64,000 nt of DNA from Actinomycetes bacterium (GTDB lineage Bacteria; Actinomycetota; Thermoleophilia; Solirubrobacterales; JACPNS01): positions 1 to 64,000 of the forward strand of contig JAEYBE010000053.1 of the NCBI GenBank assembly GCA_023404495.1, given 5' to 3'. Position numbers and translations under genes: made by a program. The notes under the pieces were generated by a model. It made no database searches. It was given only the letters and a program-made list of their open reading frames with translations, and was not told the DNA's origin. Of this stretch, positions 25,957 to 33,013 are shown piece after piece. Every line of letters starts with the position of its first letter. Position 1 is the first letter of the stretch.

Positions 25957-26214
25957 ATGCCAGGAAACATCGGTCTAGCGGAAATCATCGTCGTGCTGGT
26001 GATCGTGTTGATCATCTTCGGTCCCAAGCGACTGCCTGAGCTTGCTCGCTCGGTCGGCAAGGCCTCGCGCGAGTTCAAGTCCGCGATCAACGAGGATCCC
26101 AAAGACAGTAAGGACAGTTCGGCCACCGAGATCTCGGCCGGCGAAGAATCTGGTCCTACCGTCACTGCCACGCCGGTCGGCGACGCCGACAAGAAGTCCG
26201 GCTCCGGCAGCTAG
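25957..26214 (+). CDS. tatA: Sec-independent protein translocase TatA
   Basis: TatA forms the pore-like component of twin-arginine export. The 85 residues show one N-terminal helix (LAEIIVVLVIVLIIFG), the FGPKRLPELARSVGKASREFK amphipathic segment and a polar acidic/serine tail. It is followed 32 bases later by tatC. A clear client in the window is the Rieske protein at 20781. Confidence 0.94.
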   Translation: MPGNIGLAEIIVVLVIVLIIFGPKRLPELARSVGKASREFKSAINEDPKDSKDSSATEISAGEESGPTVTATPVGDADKKSGSGS

Positions 26215-26246
26215 CCGGCAAGCACCTGCCGAGCGCCCGAGGGACG

Positions 26247-27032
26247 ATGGGCAAGATCAGAAAGATTCAGCCGCAGGATGAGATGACGCTCGTCGAGCAT
26301 CTCGACGAGCTGCGGACTCGCATCATCGTCGTGCTGGGGTTCTTTGGTGCGGTGCTTGCCGTCTGTTTCTGGCAGAACCACGAGATCCTCGACGTCGTCA
26401 ACGGTCCGCTTCCGGCGGACAAAGTCCCCGCCACCTTTGGGGTCTCCGAGGCGTTCATGTCGACGCTGACCGTCTCGACCTACGCCGCGCTGATCATCAC
26501 CAGTCCGATCATCGTCTACGAGATCTGGGCGTTCGTGGTTCCCGCCTTCAGCGACAGCGAGAAGCGAATCGCCAAGCCGCTGGTGCTGATGACGCCGGCG
26601 TTGTTTGTGGCCGGCTGCGTCTTCGGCTACTTCATCGTCCTCCCGCCGGCCGTCACGTTCCTGCTCGGGTTCAACGACGAGCAGTTCAATGTGCTGCTGA
26701 GGGCCAGCGACTACTACTCCTTCTTCGGCATGACGGTGCTGGCGATGGGATTGCTCTTTGAGCTGCCGCTGGCGATCTTGATTGCCGCGCGCGTGGGACT
26801 GGTCACGTCCGAACAGTTGCGCGCGAACCGCCGCTATGCGATCGTCATCATCGCTGTGGTGGCGATGTTCCTGCCTGGCGTCGACCCCGTCTCGATGATG
26901 ATCGAGATGGTTCCGCTGCTGCTGCTGTTCGAGCTTTCGATCTGGCTGACGGTGTGGTTCGGCAAGCCCCGTGAGGGGCCGGAGAACGCCGCAGCCGCTC
27001 AGGGCAGCCAGCCCGGGGCCGCAATGCGGTAG
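26247..27032 (+). CDS. tatC: Sec-independent protein translocase TatC
   Basis: TatC recognises twin-arginine signals. The 261-residue protein starts with MTLVEHLDELRTRIIV, the conserved N-terminal signal-binding motif with Glu and Arg, followed by six hydrophobic segments (for example LVLMTPALFVAGCVFGYFIV and ITSPIIVYEIWAFVVPAF). The loop EKRIAKPL precedes the third helix as expected. It forms an operon with tatA and probably with the next membrane protein gene. Confidence 0.94.
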   Translation: MGKIRKIQPQDEMTLVEHLDELRTRIIVVLGFFGAVLAVCFWQNHEILDVVNGPLPADKVPATFGVSEAFMSTLTVSTYAALIITSPIIVYEIWAFVVPAFSDSEKRIAKPLVLMTPALFVAGCVFGYFIVLPPAVTFLLGFNDEQFNVLLRASDYYSFFGMTVLAMGLLFELPLAILIAARVGLVTSEQLRANRRYAIVIIAVVAMFLPGVDPVSMMIEMVPLLLLFELSIWLTVWFGKPREGPENAAAAQGSQPGAAMR

Positions 27033-27048
27033 CTTTCCCGCCTGGGAA

Positions 27049-27795
27049 ATGCTGTTCGATCTTCAGGGACCTCGCAAGACCGCCGTCAAGGTGATCTATC
27101 TGGGACTGGCCATTTTGATGGCTGGTGGTCTCGTGCTGTTTGGAATCGGCAGCAACGTTCAGGGTGGATTCGCTGACGTCTTCGGCAGCAGCAGCGGCGC
27201 CGGCCAGGCGCGCGACAACGTCAAGAAGTACGCCGAGCAGACTCAGGCCGACCCCAAGAACAAGACTTCGTTGCAGAACCTGATCGCCGCCCGCTACACG
27301 CTGGCAGCCGATGAGGAGAACTACAACAAGGAAGAGAACACCTTCACCGAGGAAGGCACGCAGCAGCTCAAGCTCTTGGGCGACGACTGGGAGACCTACC
27401 TCAAGCTGACGGACAACAAGCCAAACATCGCGACCGCCAACTACGCGGTGAGTGCCTATCTCGGGCTCAACGACGCCAAGGGCGCAACCAAGGCCCAGCA
27501 GATTCTCACGAAGGACCAGCCGACGGCGACCAACTACCTCGCGCTGATGCTCTACGCCTCCTATGCAGGCGACACGCTGATCGCCTCTGGTGCGGAAGTC
27601 AAGGCCCGCGAGGTCGCTACGCCGGACGAGAAGGAAGAAGTTGCCGCGCAGATCAAGGAGATCAAGAACCAGGTGAAGGACCGCCAGGCCGAGATCCAGC
27701 AGCAGATCCAGCAGCAGTTCTCGCAGCAGGCGCAGCAGAGCCAGGGTGGCCAGTCGCCGACCAACCCGTTCGCGGGCGCCGGCGCGGCCAAATAG
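27049..27795 (+). CDS. Membrane-anchored protein with TPR-like helical domain
   Basis: The 248-residue protein starts MLFDLQGPRKTAVKVIYLGL and has one hydrophobic segment (about residues 14-38). It continues with a helical, tetratricopeptide-like region (residues 55-195) and a Gln-rich coiled end (QAEIQQQIQQQFSQQAQQSQ). Such proteins follow tatC in related genomes in my memory, but function is unknown. The ATG at 27049 removes an upstream stretch that overlaps tatC. Confidence 0.65.
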   Translation: MLFDLQGPRKTAVKVIYLGLAILMAGGLVLFGIGSNVQGGFADVFGSSSGAGQARDNVKKYAEQTQADPKNKTSLQNLIAARYTLAADEENYNKEENTFTEEGTQQLKLLGDDWETYLKLTDNKPNIATANYAVSAYLGLNDAKGATKAQQILTKDQPTATNYLALMLYASYAGDTLIASGAEVKAREVATPDEKEEVAAQIKEIKNQVKDRQAEIQQQIQQQFSQQAQQSQGGQSPTNPFAGAGAAK

Positions 27796-27822
27796 CTTTT
27801 CGTTAGTACCCTTTCCCTTTCC

Positions 27823-27894
<72 letters not shown>

Positions 27895-27895
<1 letters not shown>

Positions 27896-28003
27896 CTCAG
27901 TGTCTCTGAGCGCGCGGCTGCGCACGACGTCGCGCGGCTCACGTGCCAGAGCACGCTTCGCCACACGCCGGCGCACGCACCCCCACGCTCAGAGCCCCTG
28001 AGT
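27895..28003. repeat. Long inverted repeat after tRNA-Lys
   Basis: The 18 bases 27895-27912 and 27986-28003 are inverted copies with two mismatches, enclosing about 73 GC-rich bases. The left arm begins at the last base of tRNA-Lys and the right arm ends 13 bases before the next start codon. A structured RNA, a processing or terminator element, or a small mobile-element scar are possible. Confidence 0.5.
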
Positions 28004-28016
28004 CTCTTGGATCTTT

Positions 28017-28832
28017 ATGGATAACTCCAGTCGCAATGAGCTCGCCGTCTACGACGGCATCGTCATGTCGTCGGATGAGGCGCGGATTCCGGCGACTGAT
28101 GATGGGTTTTTGCGTGGGGATGGGGTTTTTGAGGCGCTTCGGGTTTATTCGGGGGTGCCTTTTGGGCTTGAGGAGCATCTTCAGCGGATTGTTCGTTCTG
28201 CTGAGGGGATGATGCTTGAGCTGGATATCTCGCAGCTCTCGCGCGAGGTTGATCAGTTGATCGAGGCTCGTGGGCCCGACAACTATCAAATGCGAATCGT
28301 CGTCACTCGCGGCGGGCACCGGCTCGTGCTGAGCGAACCGCTTCCTGATTTTGCTCCTTCGGTCTCGCTCGGCTTTGTCGAGTACCGCACGACCGTGATT
28401 CTCGATGGCTTGAAGACCCTCAGTTACGGCGCCAACATGCAGGCCAACCGGCTTGCCAAATCGCGTGGCTACACGGAGGCGCTACTCGTCACACCTCAGG
28501 GCCAGGTGCTCGAGGCTCCTACCGCATCGATCTTCTGGTCGCCCGACGGCGAAAAGCTGGTCACGCCGCCGCTCGGCGAGTCGATCCTGGCATCGATCAC
28601 CCGCGCAACTTTGCTCGATCACATCGAGGTCGAGGAGCGACCGACCACGCGCGCGGAGATACTCGGCGCGACCGAAGCCTTCCTCTGTGCGAGCATCCGC
28701 GAAGTCCAGCCGGTCGATCGCATCGACGACGTCGTTCTCAGCGCCCCCGGCCCTCTGACCGAGGCCGCGCAGGCGGCCTACCGCGCGGCAGTAGAGGCAA
28801 GAGTCGCCGCCCCCGGCGCGAAGACCGCCTAG
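28017..28832 (+). CDS. Class IV aminotransferase (BCAT / aminodeoxychorismate lyase fold)
   Basis: This fold-type IV PLP enzyme has 271 residues. RGDGVFEALRVYSG, the Schiff-base lysine in LDGLKTLSYGANMQANRLAK, the EAPTASIFW segment and the phosphate-binding SITRATLLDH region are clear. Length and the motif KTLSY fit either a branched-chain / D-amino-acid aminotransferase or 4-amino-4-deoxychorismate lyase. Codons about 23-66 use T-ending wobble bases far more than the rest of the gene, a local oddity. It is upstream of the UDP-sugar genes but is not the DegT-type aminotransferase those would need. Confidence 0.8.
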   Translation: MDNSSRNELAVYDGIVMSSDEARIPATDDGFLRGDGVFEALRVYSGVPFGLEEHLQRIVRSAEGMMLELDISQLSREVDQLIEARGPDNYQMRIVVTRGGHRLVLSEPLPDFAPSVSLGFVEYRTTVILDGLKTLSYGANMQANRLAKSRGYTEALLVTPQGQVLEAPTASIFWSPDGEKLVTPPLGESILASITRATLLDHIEVEERPTTRAEILGATEAFLCASIREVQPVDRIDDVVLSAPGPLTEAAQAAYRAAVEARVAAPGAKTA

Positions 28833-28871
28833 AGGCTCCCGCCCCGGCCGCAAGGCCTGGCCCCAAGACCC

Positions 28872-29960
28872 ATGCACGTACTCACGATCATCGGAAACCG
28901 CCCGCAGTTCGTCAAGCTGGCAGCAGTAAGTCCCTTGCTGCGCGAACGCAACCTTGAAACACTTGTGCACACCGGCCAGCACCACGACCGCGAGCTCTCC
29001 GACGTCTTCTTCGAGCAGCTCGGCCTGCCCGAGCCCGACCACAACCTCGGCATCGCCGGCGGCAGCAACTCCGAGCAGACCTCGCGGATGATCGCGGCGC
29101 TCGCGCCGCTGATCGCGGAAGTCGGGCCCGACGTGGTGCTTGTCTACGGCGACACCAACTCAACGCTCGCCGGCGCGCTGGTTGCTGCCCAGTTGCACGT
29201 GCCGCTGGCGCACGTCGAAGCCGGCCTGCGCTCATTCGATCGCTCGATGCCCGAAGAGGTCAACCGCGTCGTCTGTGACTCGCTCGCTGACCTCCTGCTC
29301 GCCCCGGGATCGGCGGCTGCCGAGAACCTCGCACGCGAGGGCGCGCACGGCGATGTCGTGGTGACCGGGGATGTGATGGGCGACCTCGTGCTCTCGATGC
29401 AGGGCCGCTTCACGATGCCCGACCTCCCCGCCGAGCCCGGCGAATACTTCCTCGTCACCGCGCACCGCGCGGCCAACGTCGATGATCCGGCACGGCTCGA
29501 GCGACTCGTCGATCTGCTGCTCGGGCTCGTGCTGCCGGTCTTCTTCCCGGTGCACCCGCGCACGCGCGCCCGGCTCTCGCAGGCCGGACTGCTCGATCGG
29601 CTCGAGGCCGCGGAGAACATCCACCTCGTCCAGCCGCTCGACTACGCCTCGACGATGGCGCTTGCCAAAGACGCCCGCGCCGTGCTCACCGACTCCGGCG
29701 GCTTGCAAAAGGAAGCCGTATGGCTCGGCACCCAGTGCATCACGCTGCGTCCGTCAACTGAGTGGATTGAAACGCTCGAGGGCGGCTGGAACACGTTGGT
29801 CGATCTCGACGCTGGTCTGCTCGCCGATGCCCTTGCCGCCGAACCGGCCGGAGATCCCCCGCAGCTTTACAACGCGGGCGCCGCCGGCGCGGCGGTCGTC
29901 GCGGCGCTGGAGGCCCGTTTCGCGCCGGTTGGCGGATTGCCAGGGGTAGAGTCAGCGTAA
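28872..29960 (+). CDS. Non-hydrolysing UDP-GlcNAc-type 2-epimerase (WecB/WbpI-like)
   Basis: The 362-residue enzyme has the GT-B-like epimerase motifs: IGNRPQFVKLAAV, VHTGQHHDRELSDVFF, VYGDTNSTLAGALVAA, HVEAGLRSFDRSMPEEVNR, VTAHRAANVD and the C-terminal TDSGGLQKEA. WecB makes UDP-ManNAc from UDP-GlcNAc, while WbpI acts on the 2,3-diacetamido glucuronate. The gene neighbours (dehydrogenase, oxidoreductase, acyltransferase) favour a WbpI-like substrate. Its stop overlaps the start of the next gene by one base. Confidence 0.9.
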   Translation: MHVLTIIGNRPQFVKLAAVSPLLRERNLETLVHTGQHHDRELSDVFFEQLGLPEPDHNLGIAGGSNSEQTSRMIAALAPLIAEVGPDVVLVYGDTNSTLAGALVAAQLHVPLAHVEAGLRSFDRSMPEEVNRVVCDSLADLLLAPGSAAAENLAREGAHGDVVVTGDVMGDLVLSMQGRFTMPDLPAEPGEYFLVTAHRAANVDDPARLERLVDLLLGLVLPVFFPVHPRTRARLSQAGLLDRLEAAENIHLVQPLDYASTMALAKDARAVLTDSGGLQKEAVWLGTQCITLRPSTEWIETLEGGWNTLVDLDAGLLADALAAEPAGDPPQLYNAGAAGAAVVAALEARFAPVGGLPGVESA

Positions 29961-31255
29961 TGAGCGACGCGAGTCAGCACAGCTTCCAAACCGTCGGCGT
30001 GGTCGGCCTTGGGTACGTCGGCCTGCCGCTTGCGGTTGCTTTCGCGGAGGCTGGGCTGAAGGTGATCGGCCTCGATGTCGATCAGTCCAAGCTCACCGCG
30101 CTCTCCTCGGGGAACTCATACATCGAGGACGTCCCCGACAGTCTGATCGCCGAGAACGCTGAGGCCTTCACCTGGTCCTCCGACTACGCCGCCCTGGTCG
30201 AGGCTGATGCTGTCGTGATCGCTGTCCCAACGCCGCTGACGCCCAACCGTGAGCCCGACCTCGGTGCGCTCGTCTCGTCGGCCAGCGCGCTCTCCGGCGT
30301 GCTGCGCAAAGGCCAGCTCGTCTCGCTTGAATCGACCACTTACCCGGGGACCACTCGCGAGCGCCTCGTGCCGCTGCTCGAGGAGTCAGGTCTCAAGGCC
30401 GGCACAGACTTCTTCGTCGCCTTCTCGCCCGAGCGGATCGACCCCGGGCGCAAAGACTTCACGCTGCGCACGACGCCGAAGGTCGTCGGCGGCGACGGAC
30501 CTGAGGCCACCGCGCGCGCCAAGGCGCTCTACTCACACATCTGCGACGAGATCGTCGAGGTCTCCGCTCCTGAGGCTGCGGAGATGACGAAGCTGCTCGA
30601 GAACATCTACCGCGCCGTCAACATCGCGCTTGTCAATGAGATGGCGGTGATCTGTGACCGCATGGGGATCGACATCTGGGAGGTCGTCGAAGCCGCGGCG
30701 ACCAAGCCCTTCGGTTTCGCGAGCTTCAAGCCCGGCCCCGGTCTTGGCGGCCACTGCCTGCCGGTCGACCCCTTCTACCTCTCTTGGAAGGCGCGCGAGT
30801 ACGGCGTCTCTGCCGAGTTCGTCGAGCTCGCCGGCCGCACCAACACGAACATGCCGCGTTTTGCCACCGAGCGCACGGTCGAGACGCTGAACAAATCTGG
30901 CGTCGCCACCTCCAATGCCCAGATCGCCGTGCTCGGCGTCTCCTACAAACCCGATGTCGGCGATCTGCGCGAATCGCCGGCGCTGGAGATCATGCAGCAC
31001 CTCACAGACCTCGGCGCGACGCTCAGCTACCACGACCCGCACGTCGATCAGCTCCCTGGCTTCGGACTCAGCTCGGAGCCGCTGGATTCGATCCTCGCTC
31101 GCGCTGACCTGGCGCTGATCGTCACGGCGCACAGCTCGGTCGACTACACCGAAGTTGTCCGCGGTGCCAAGCAGGTGCTCGACTTCCGCGGCGTGACGCG
31201 CGGGATCGCCGAGTCTCTGACCGAGCAGGAATCCGACCGCGTCGTCAGGCTCTAG
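29960..31255 (+). CDS. Nucleotide sugar dehydrogenase (UDP-N-acetylglucosamine 6-dehydrogenase-like)
   Basis: This 431-residue NAD-dependent enzyme oxidises C6 of a UDP-sugar to the acid. It has the Rossmann start VGVVGLGYVGLPLAVAFAEAG, VPTPLT, ESTTYPGTT, SPERIDPG, the helix AAEMTKLLENIYRAVNIALVNE, and the catalytic Cys in GPGLGGHCLPVDP. These match the WecC/WbpA group rather than UDP-glucose dehydrogenase, because the family hallmark SPERIDPG and the 430-residue length are present. It is coupled to the epimerase (TAATG). Confidence 0.9.
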   Translation: MSDASQHSFQTVGVVGLGYVGLPLAVAFAEAGLKVIGLDVDQSKLTALSSGNSYIEDVPDSLIAENAEAFTWSSDYAALVEADAVVIAVPTPLTPNREPDLGALVSSASALSGVLRKGQLVSLESTTYPGTTRERLVPLLEESGLKAGTDFFVAFSPERIDPGRKDFTLRTTPKVVGGDGPEATARAKALYSHICDEIVEVSAPEAAEMTKLLENIYRAVNIALVNEMAVICDRMGIDIWEVVEAAATKPFGFASFKPGPGLGGHCLPVDPFYLSWKAREYGVSAEFVELAGRTNTNMPRFATERTVETLNKSGVATSNAQIAVLGVSYKPDVGDLRESPALEIMQHLTDLGATLSYHDPHVDQLPGFGLSSEPLDSILARADLALIVTAHSSVDYTEVVRGAKQVLDFRGVTRGIAESLTEQESDRVVRL

Positions 31256-31258
31256 GGC

Positions 31259-32266
31259 GTGGCAGAAACAGTCTCAATCGGCGTTCTGGGTCTCGGCTAC
31301 TGGGGCCCCAACCTCGCCCGCAACTTCGCGGCGCTGCCCGGCGCCGAGGTGACCTGGCTCTGCGACGGCAGCGAGGCTGCGCTCGATCGCCAGCGTGCCG
31401 CGCATCCGCCGGCGCGTTTCACCGCTTCATTCGACGACCTGCTCTCCGATGACTCGCTCGACGCCGTGGTGATCGCTGCTCCGGTGCCACAGCACGCTGA
31501 ACTTGCACTCGCCGCGCTTGAGGCCGGCAAGCATGTCTTTGTCGAGAAGCCGCTGGGCGCGACGCTCGAGGAGGCAGAACAAGTGGCGGCCGCCGCAGCA
31601 GCCAGCGACCGCATCGTGATGGTCGGCCACTTGCTTGAGTACCACCCGGCGGTCGAGAAGCTCAAGGGCCTCGTCGACGCCGGCGAGCTTGGTGATATCC
31701 GCTACGTCTACTCAACGCGTCTCAACCTCGGCAAGCTCCGAACCGACGAGAACGCGCTCTGGAGCCTTGGGCCGCACGACGTCTCGGTCGCGCTTGCGCT
31801 GATCGGCGAGGAGCCCGACGAACTGTTTGCGCACGGCGAGGCCTACATGAACAGCGGAGTCGAGGACGTCGTCTTTGGCTACATGCGCTTTCCCTCCGGG
31901 GTTGCCGCGCACCTCCACCTTTCTTGGCTTGACCCGCACAAGCAGCGGCGCATCACCGTCGTCGGCTCCAAGCGCATGGCGACCTTCGACGACATGAGCA
32001 TCGAGGGCAAACTCACGATCTACGACAAGGGCTTCGATGAGAGCTACGAGTCCTACGGCGAGTACCTCGCGCGCTCGGGCGACATCACAATGCCGCAGAT
32101 CTCCAACGAGGAGCCGCTGCGCATCGAGTGCCGCCACTTCGTCGAGTGCATTCAGACCGGCGCCGCGCCGCGCACCGATGCTGCCTCCGGCCTGCGCACG
32201 GTACGCGTGCTTGAAGGACTGCAGAACTCGCTCGACGCTGCAGAGCGCGGGCGCGTGGAGGCCTGA
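31259..32266 (+). CDS. Gfo/Idh/MocA-family oxidoreductase (WbpB-like)
   Basis: The 335-residue protein shows an N-terminal Rossmann motif (VLGLGYWGPNLARNFAAL), the EKPLGATLEEAEQVAAAA signature with the catalytic lysine, and the second-domain start VGHLLEYHPAVEKLK. In WbpB-type pathways such an enzyme oxidises C3 of UDP-GlcNAcA. The GTG start lies three bases after the dehydrogenase. Its stop overlaps the acyltransferase start (TGATG). Confidence 0.85.
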   Translation: MAETVSIGVLGLGYWGPNLARNFAALPGAEVTWLCDGSEAALDRQRAAHPPARFTASFDDLLSDDSLDAVVIAAPVPQHAELALAALEAGKHVFVEKPLGATLEEAEQVAAAAAASDRIVMVGHLLEYHPAVEKLKGLVDAGELGDIRYVYSTRLNLGKLRTDENALWSLGPHDVSVALALIGEEPDELFAHGEAYMNSGVEDVVFGYMRFPSGVAAHLHLSWLDPHKQRRITVVGSKRMATFDDMSIEGKLTIYDKGFDESYESYGEYLARSGDITMPQISNEEPLRIECRHFVECIQTGAAPRTDAASGLRTVRVLEGLQNSLDAAERGRVEA

Positions 32267-32925
32267 TGCACCGCACGATCGCCGACGACGCGCAGATCGG
32301 CGAGGGTGTGACGATCGGCGAAGGCGTCGTCGTGCACCCCGGCACGGTGATCGGCGACGGGTGCGTGCTCCAAGACGGCGCGGTCGTTGGCAAGCCTGCT
32401 GTACTCGGGCGTTCCTCGACAGCCGCGGGGGAGGTTTCGCCGGCAGTTCTCGGAGCGGGTGTAGCCGTCTGCTCCGGTGCCGTCGTGTTTGCCGGCGCTG
32501 AACTTGCCGCGGGCGCGATCGTCGGCGACAAGGCGATCGTGCGCGAGCGCGTGAAGATCGGCGAGCGCAGCGTGGTCGGCGCGAACGTGGTGGTCGAGAA
32601 CGACACCGTTGTCGGATCTGGCGTGAAGATCCAGACTGGCGCGTACGTCACCGCGCACGTCGTGGTGGAGGACGATGTCTTCATCGCTCCCGCCGTTGTC
32701 ACCACCAACGACAACACGATGGGGCGCCACGACAGCGATCACCAGAATCGCGGGCCGATTCTGCGCCGTGGCTGCCGGGTCGGCGCCGGCGCGATCCTGC
32801 TGCCCGGCGTGGAGATCGGTGCTGACGCCTTTGTGGCCGCTGGTGCGCTTGTCACCCGCGATGTGGCGGCCGGAATGCTCGTGATGGGAGCCCCGGCCCG
32901 CGAAGTCCGCCAGGCCGGCGAATAA
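32266..32925 (+). CDS. Hexapeptide-repeat acyltransferase (WbpD-like)
   Basis: This left-handed beta-helix protein has 219 residues with hexapeptide repeats throughout (for example AQIGEGVTIGEGVVVHPGTV, IVGDKAIVRERVKIGERSVV). The loop NDNTMGRH and the end GALVTRDVAAGMLVMGAPAR are typical of N-acetyltransferases that acetylate a 3-amino group on nucleotide-sugar acids. The repeat number is higher than in standard WbpD, with an extra N-terminal coil region of Ala/Val/Gly repeats. It ends the four-gene coupled set. Confidence 0.85.
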   Translation: MHRTIADDAQIGEGVTIGEGVVVHPGTVIGDGCVLQDGAVVGKPAVLGRSSTAAGEVSPAVLGAGVAVCSGAVVFAGAELAAGAIVGDKAIVRERVKIGERSVVGANVVVENDTVVGSGVKIQTGAYVTAHVVVEDDVFIAPAVVTTNDNTMGRHDSDHQNRGPILRRGCRVGAGAILLPGVEIGADAFVAAGALVTRDVAAGMLVMGAPAREVRQAGE

Positions 32926-32953
32926 CCAGTTCGCACCTGAATTTTCAGGACGA

Positions 32954-32982
32954 TTGAAGTTCCTCGCGTAGCTGCCGATACA
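32954..32982 (+). promoter_or_regulatory. Promoter TTGAAG-N17-GATACA of the 700-residue protein
   Basis: TTGAAG (32954-32959) and GATACA (32977-32982) are separated by 17 bases and are followed by a leader with GAGGTGG before the ATG at 33014. A small hairpin, CCTGAA/TTCAGG, lies just upstream (32936-32949). Confidence 0.55.
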
Positions 32983-33013
32983 AACGCGGTACAACAATCG
33001 TTGAGGTGGACCC

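Noticed and set aside
28017..28832. Assigning this aminotransferase as the missing WbpE
   Set aside because: WbpE is a DegT/DnrJ fold-type I enzyme; this protein is fold-type IV with a KTLSY lysine motif.
28963..28971. TTGTGCACA resembling a DnaA box
   Set aside because: It has two mismatches to consensus and lies within the epimerase coding region.
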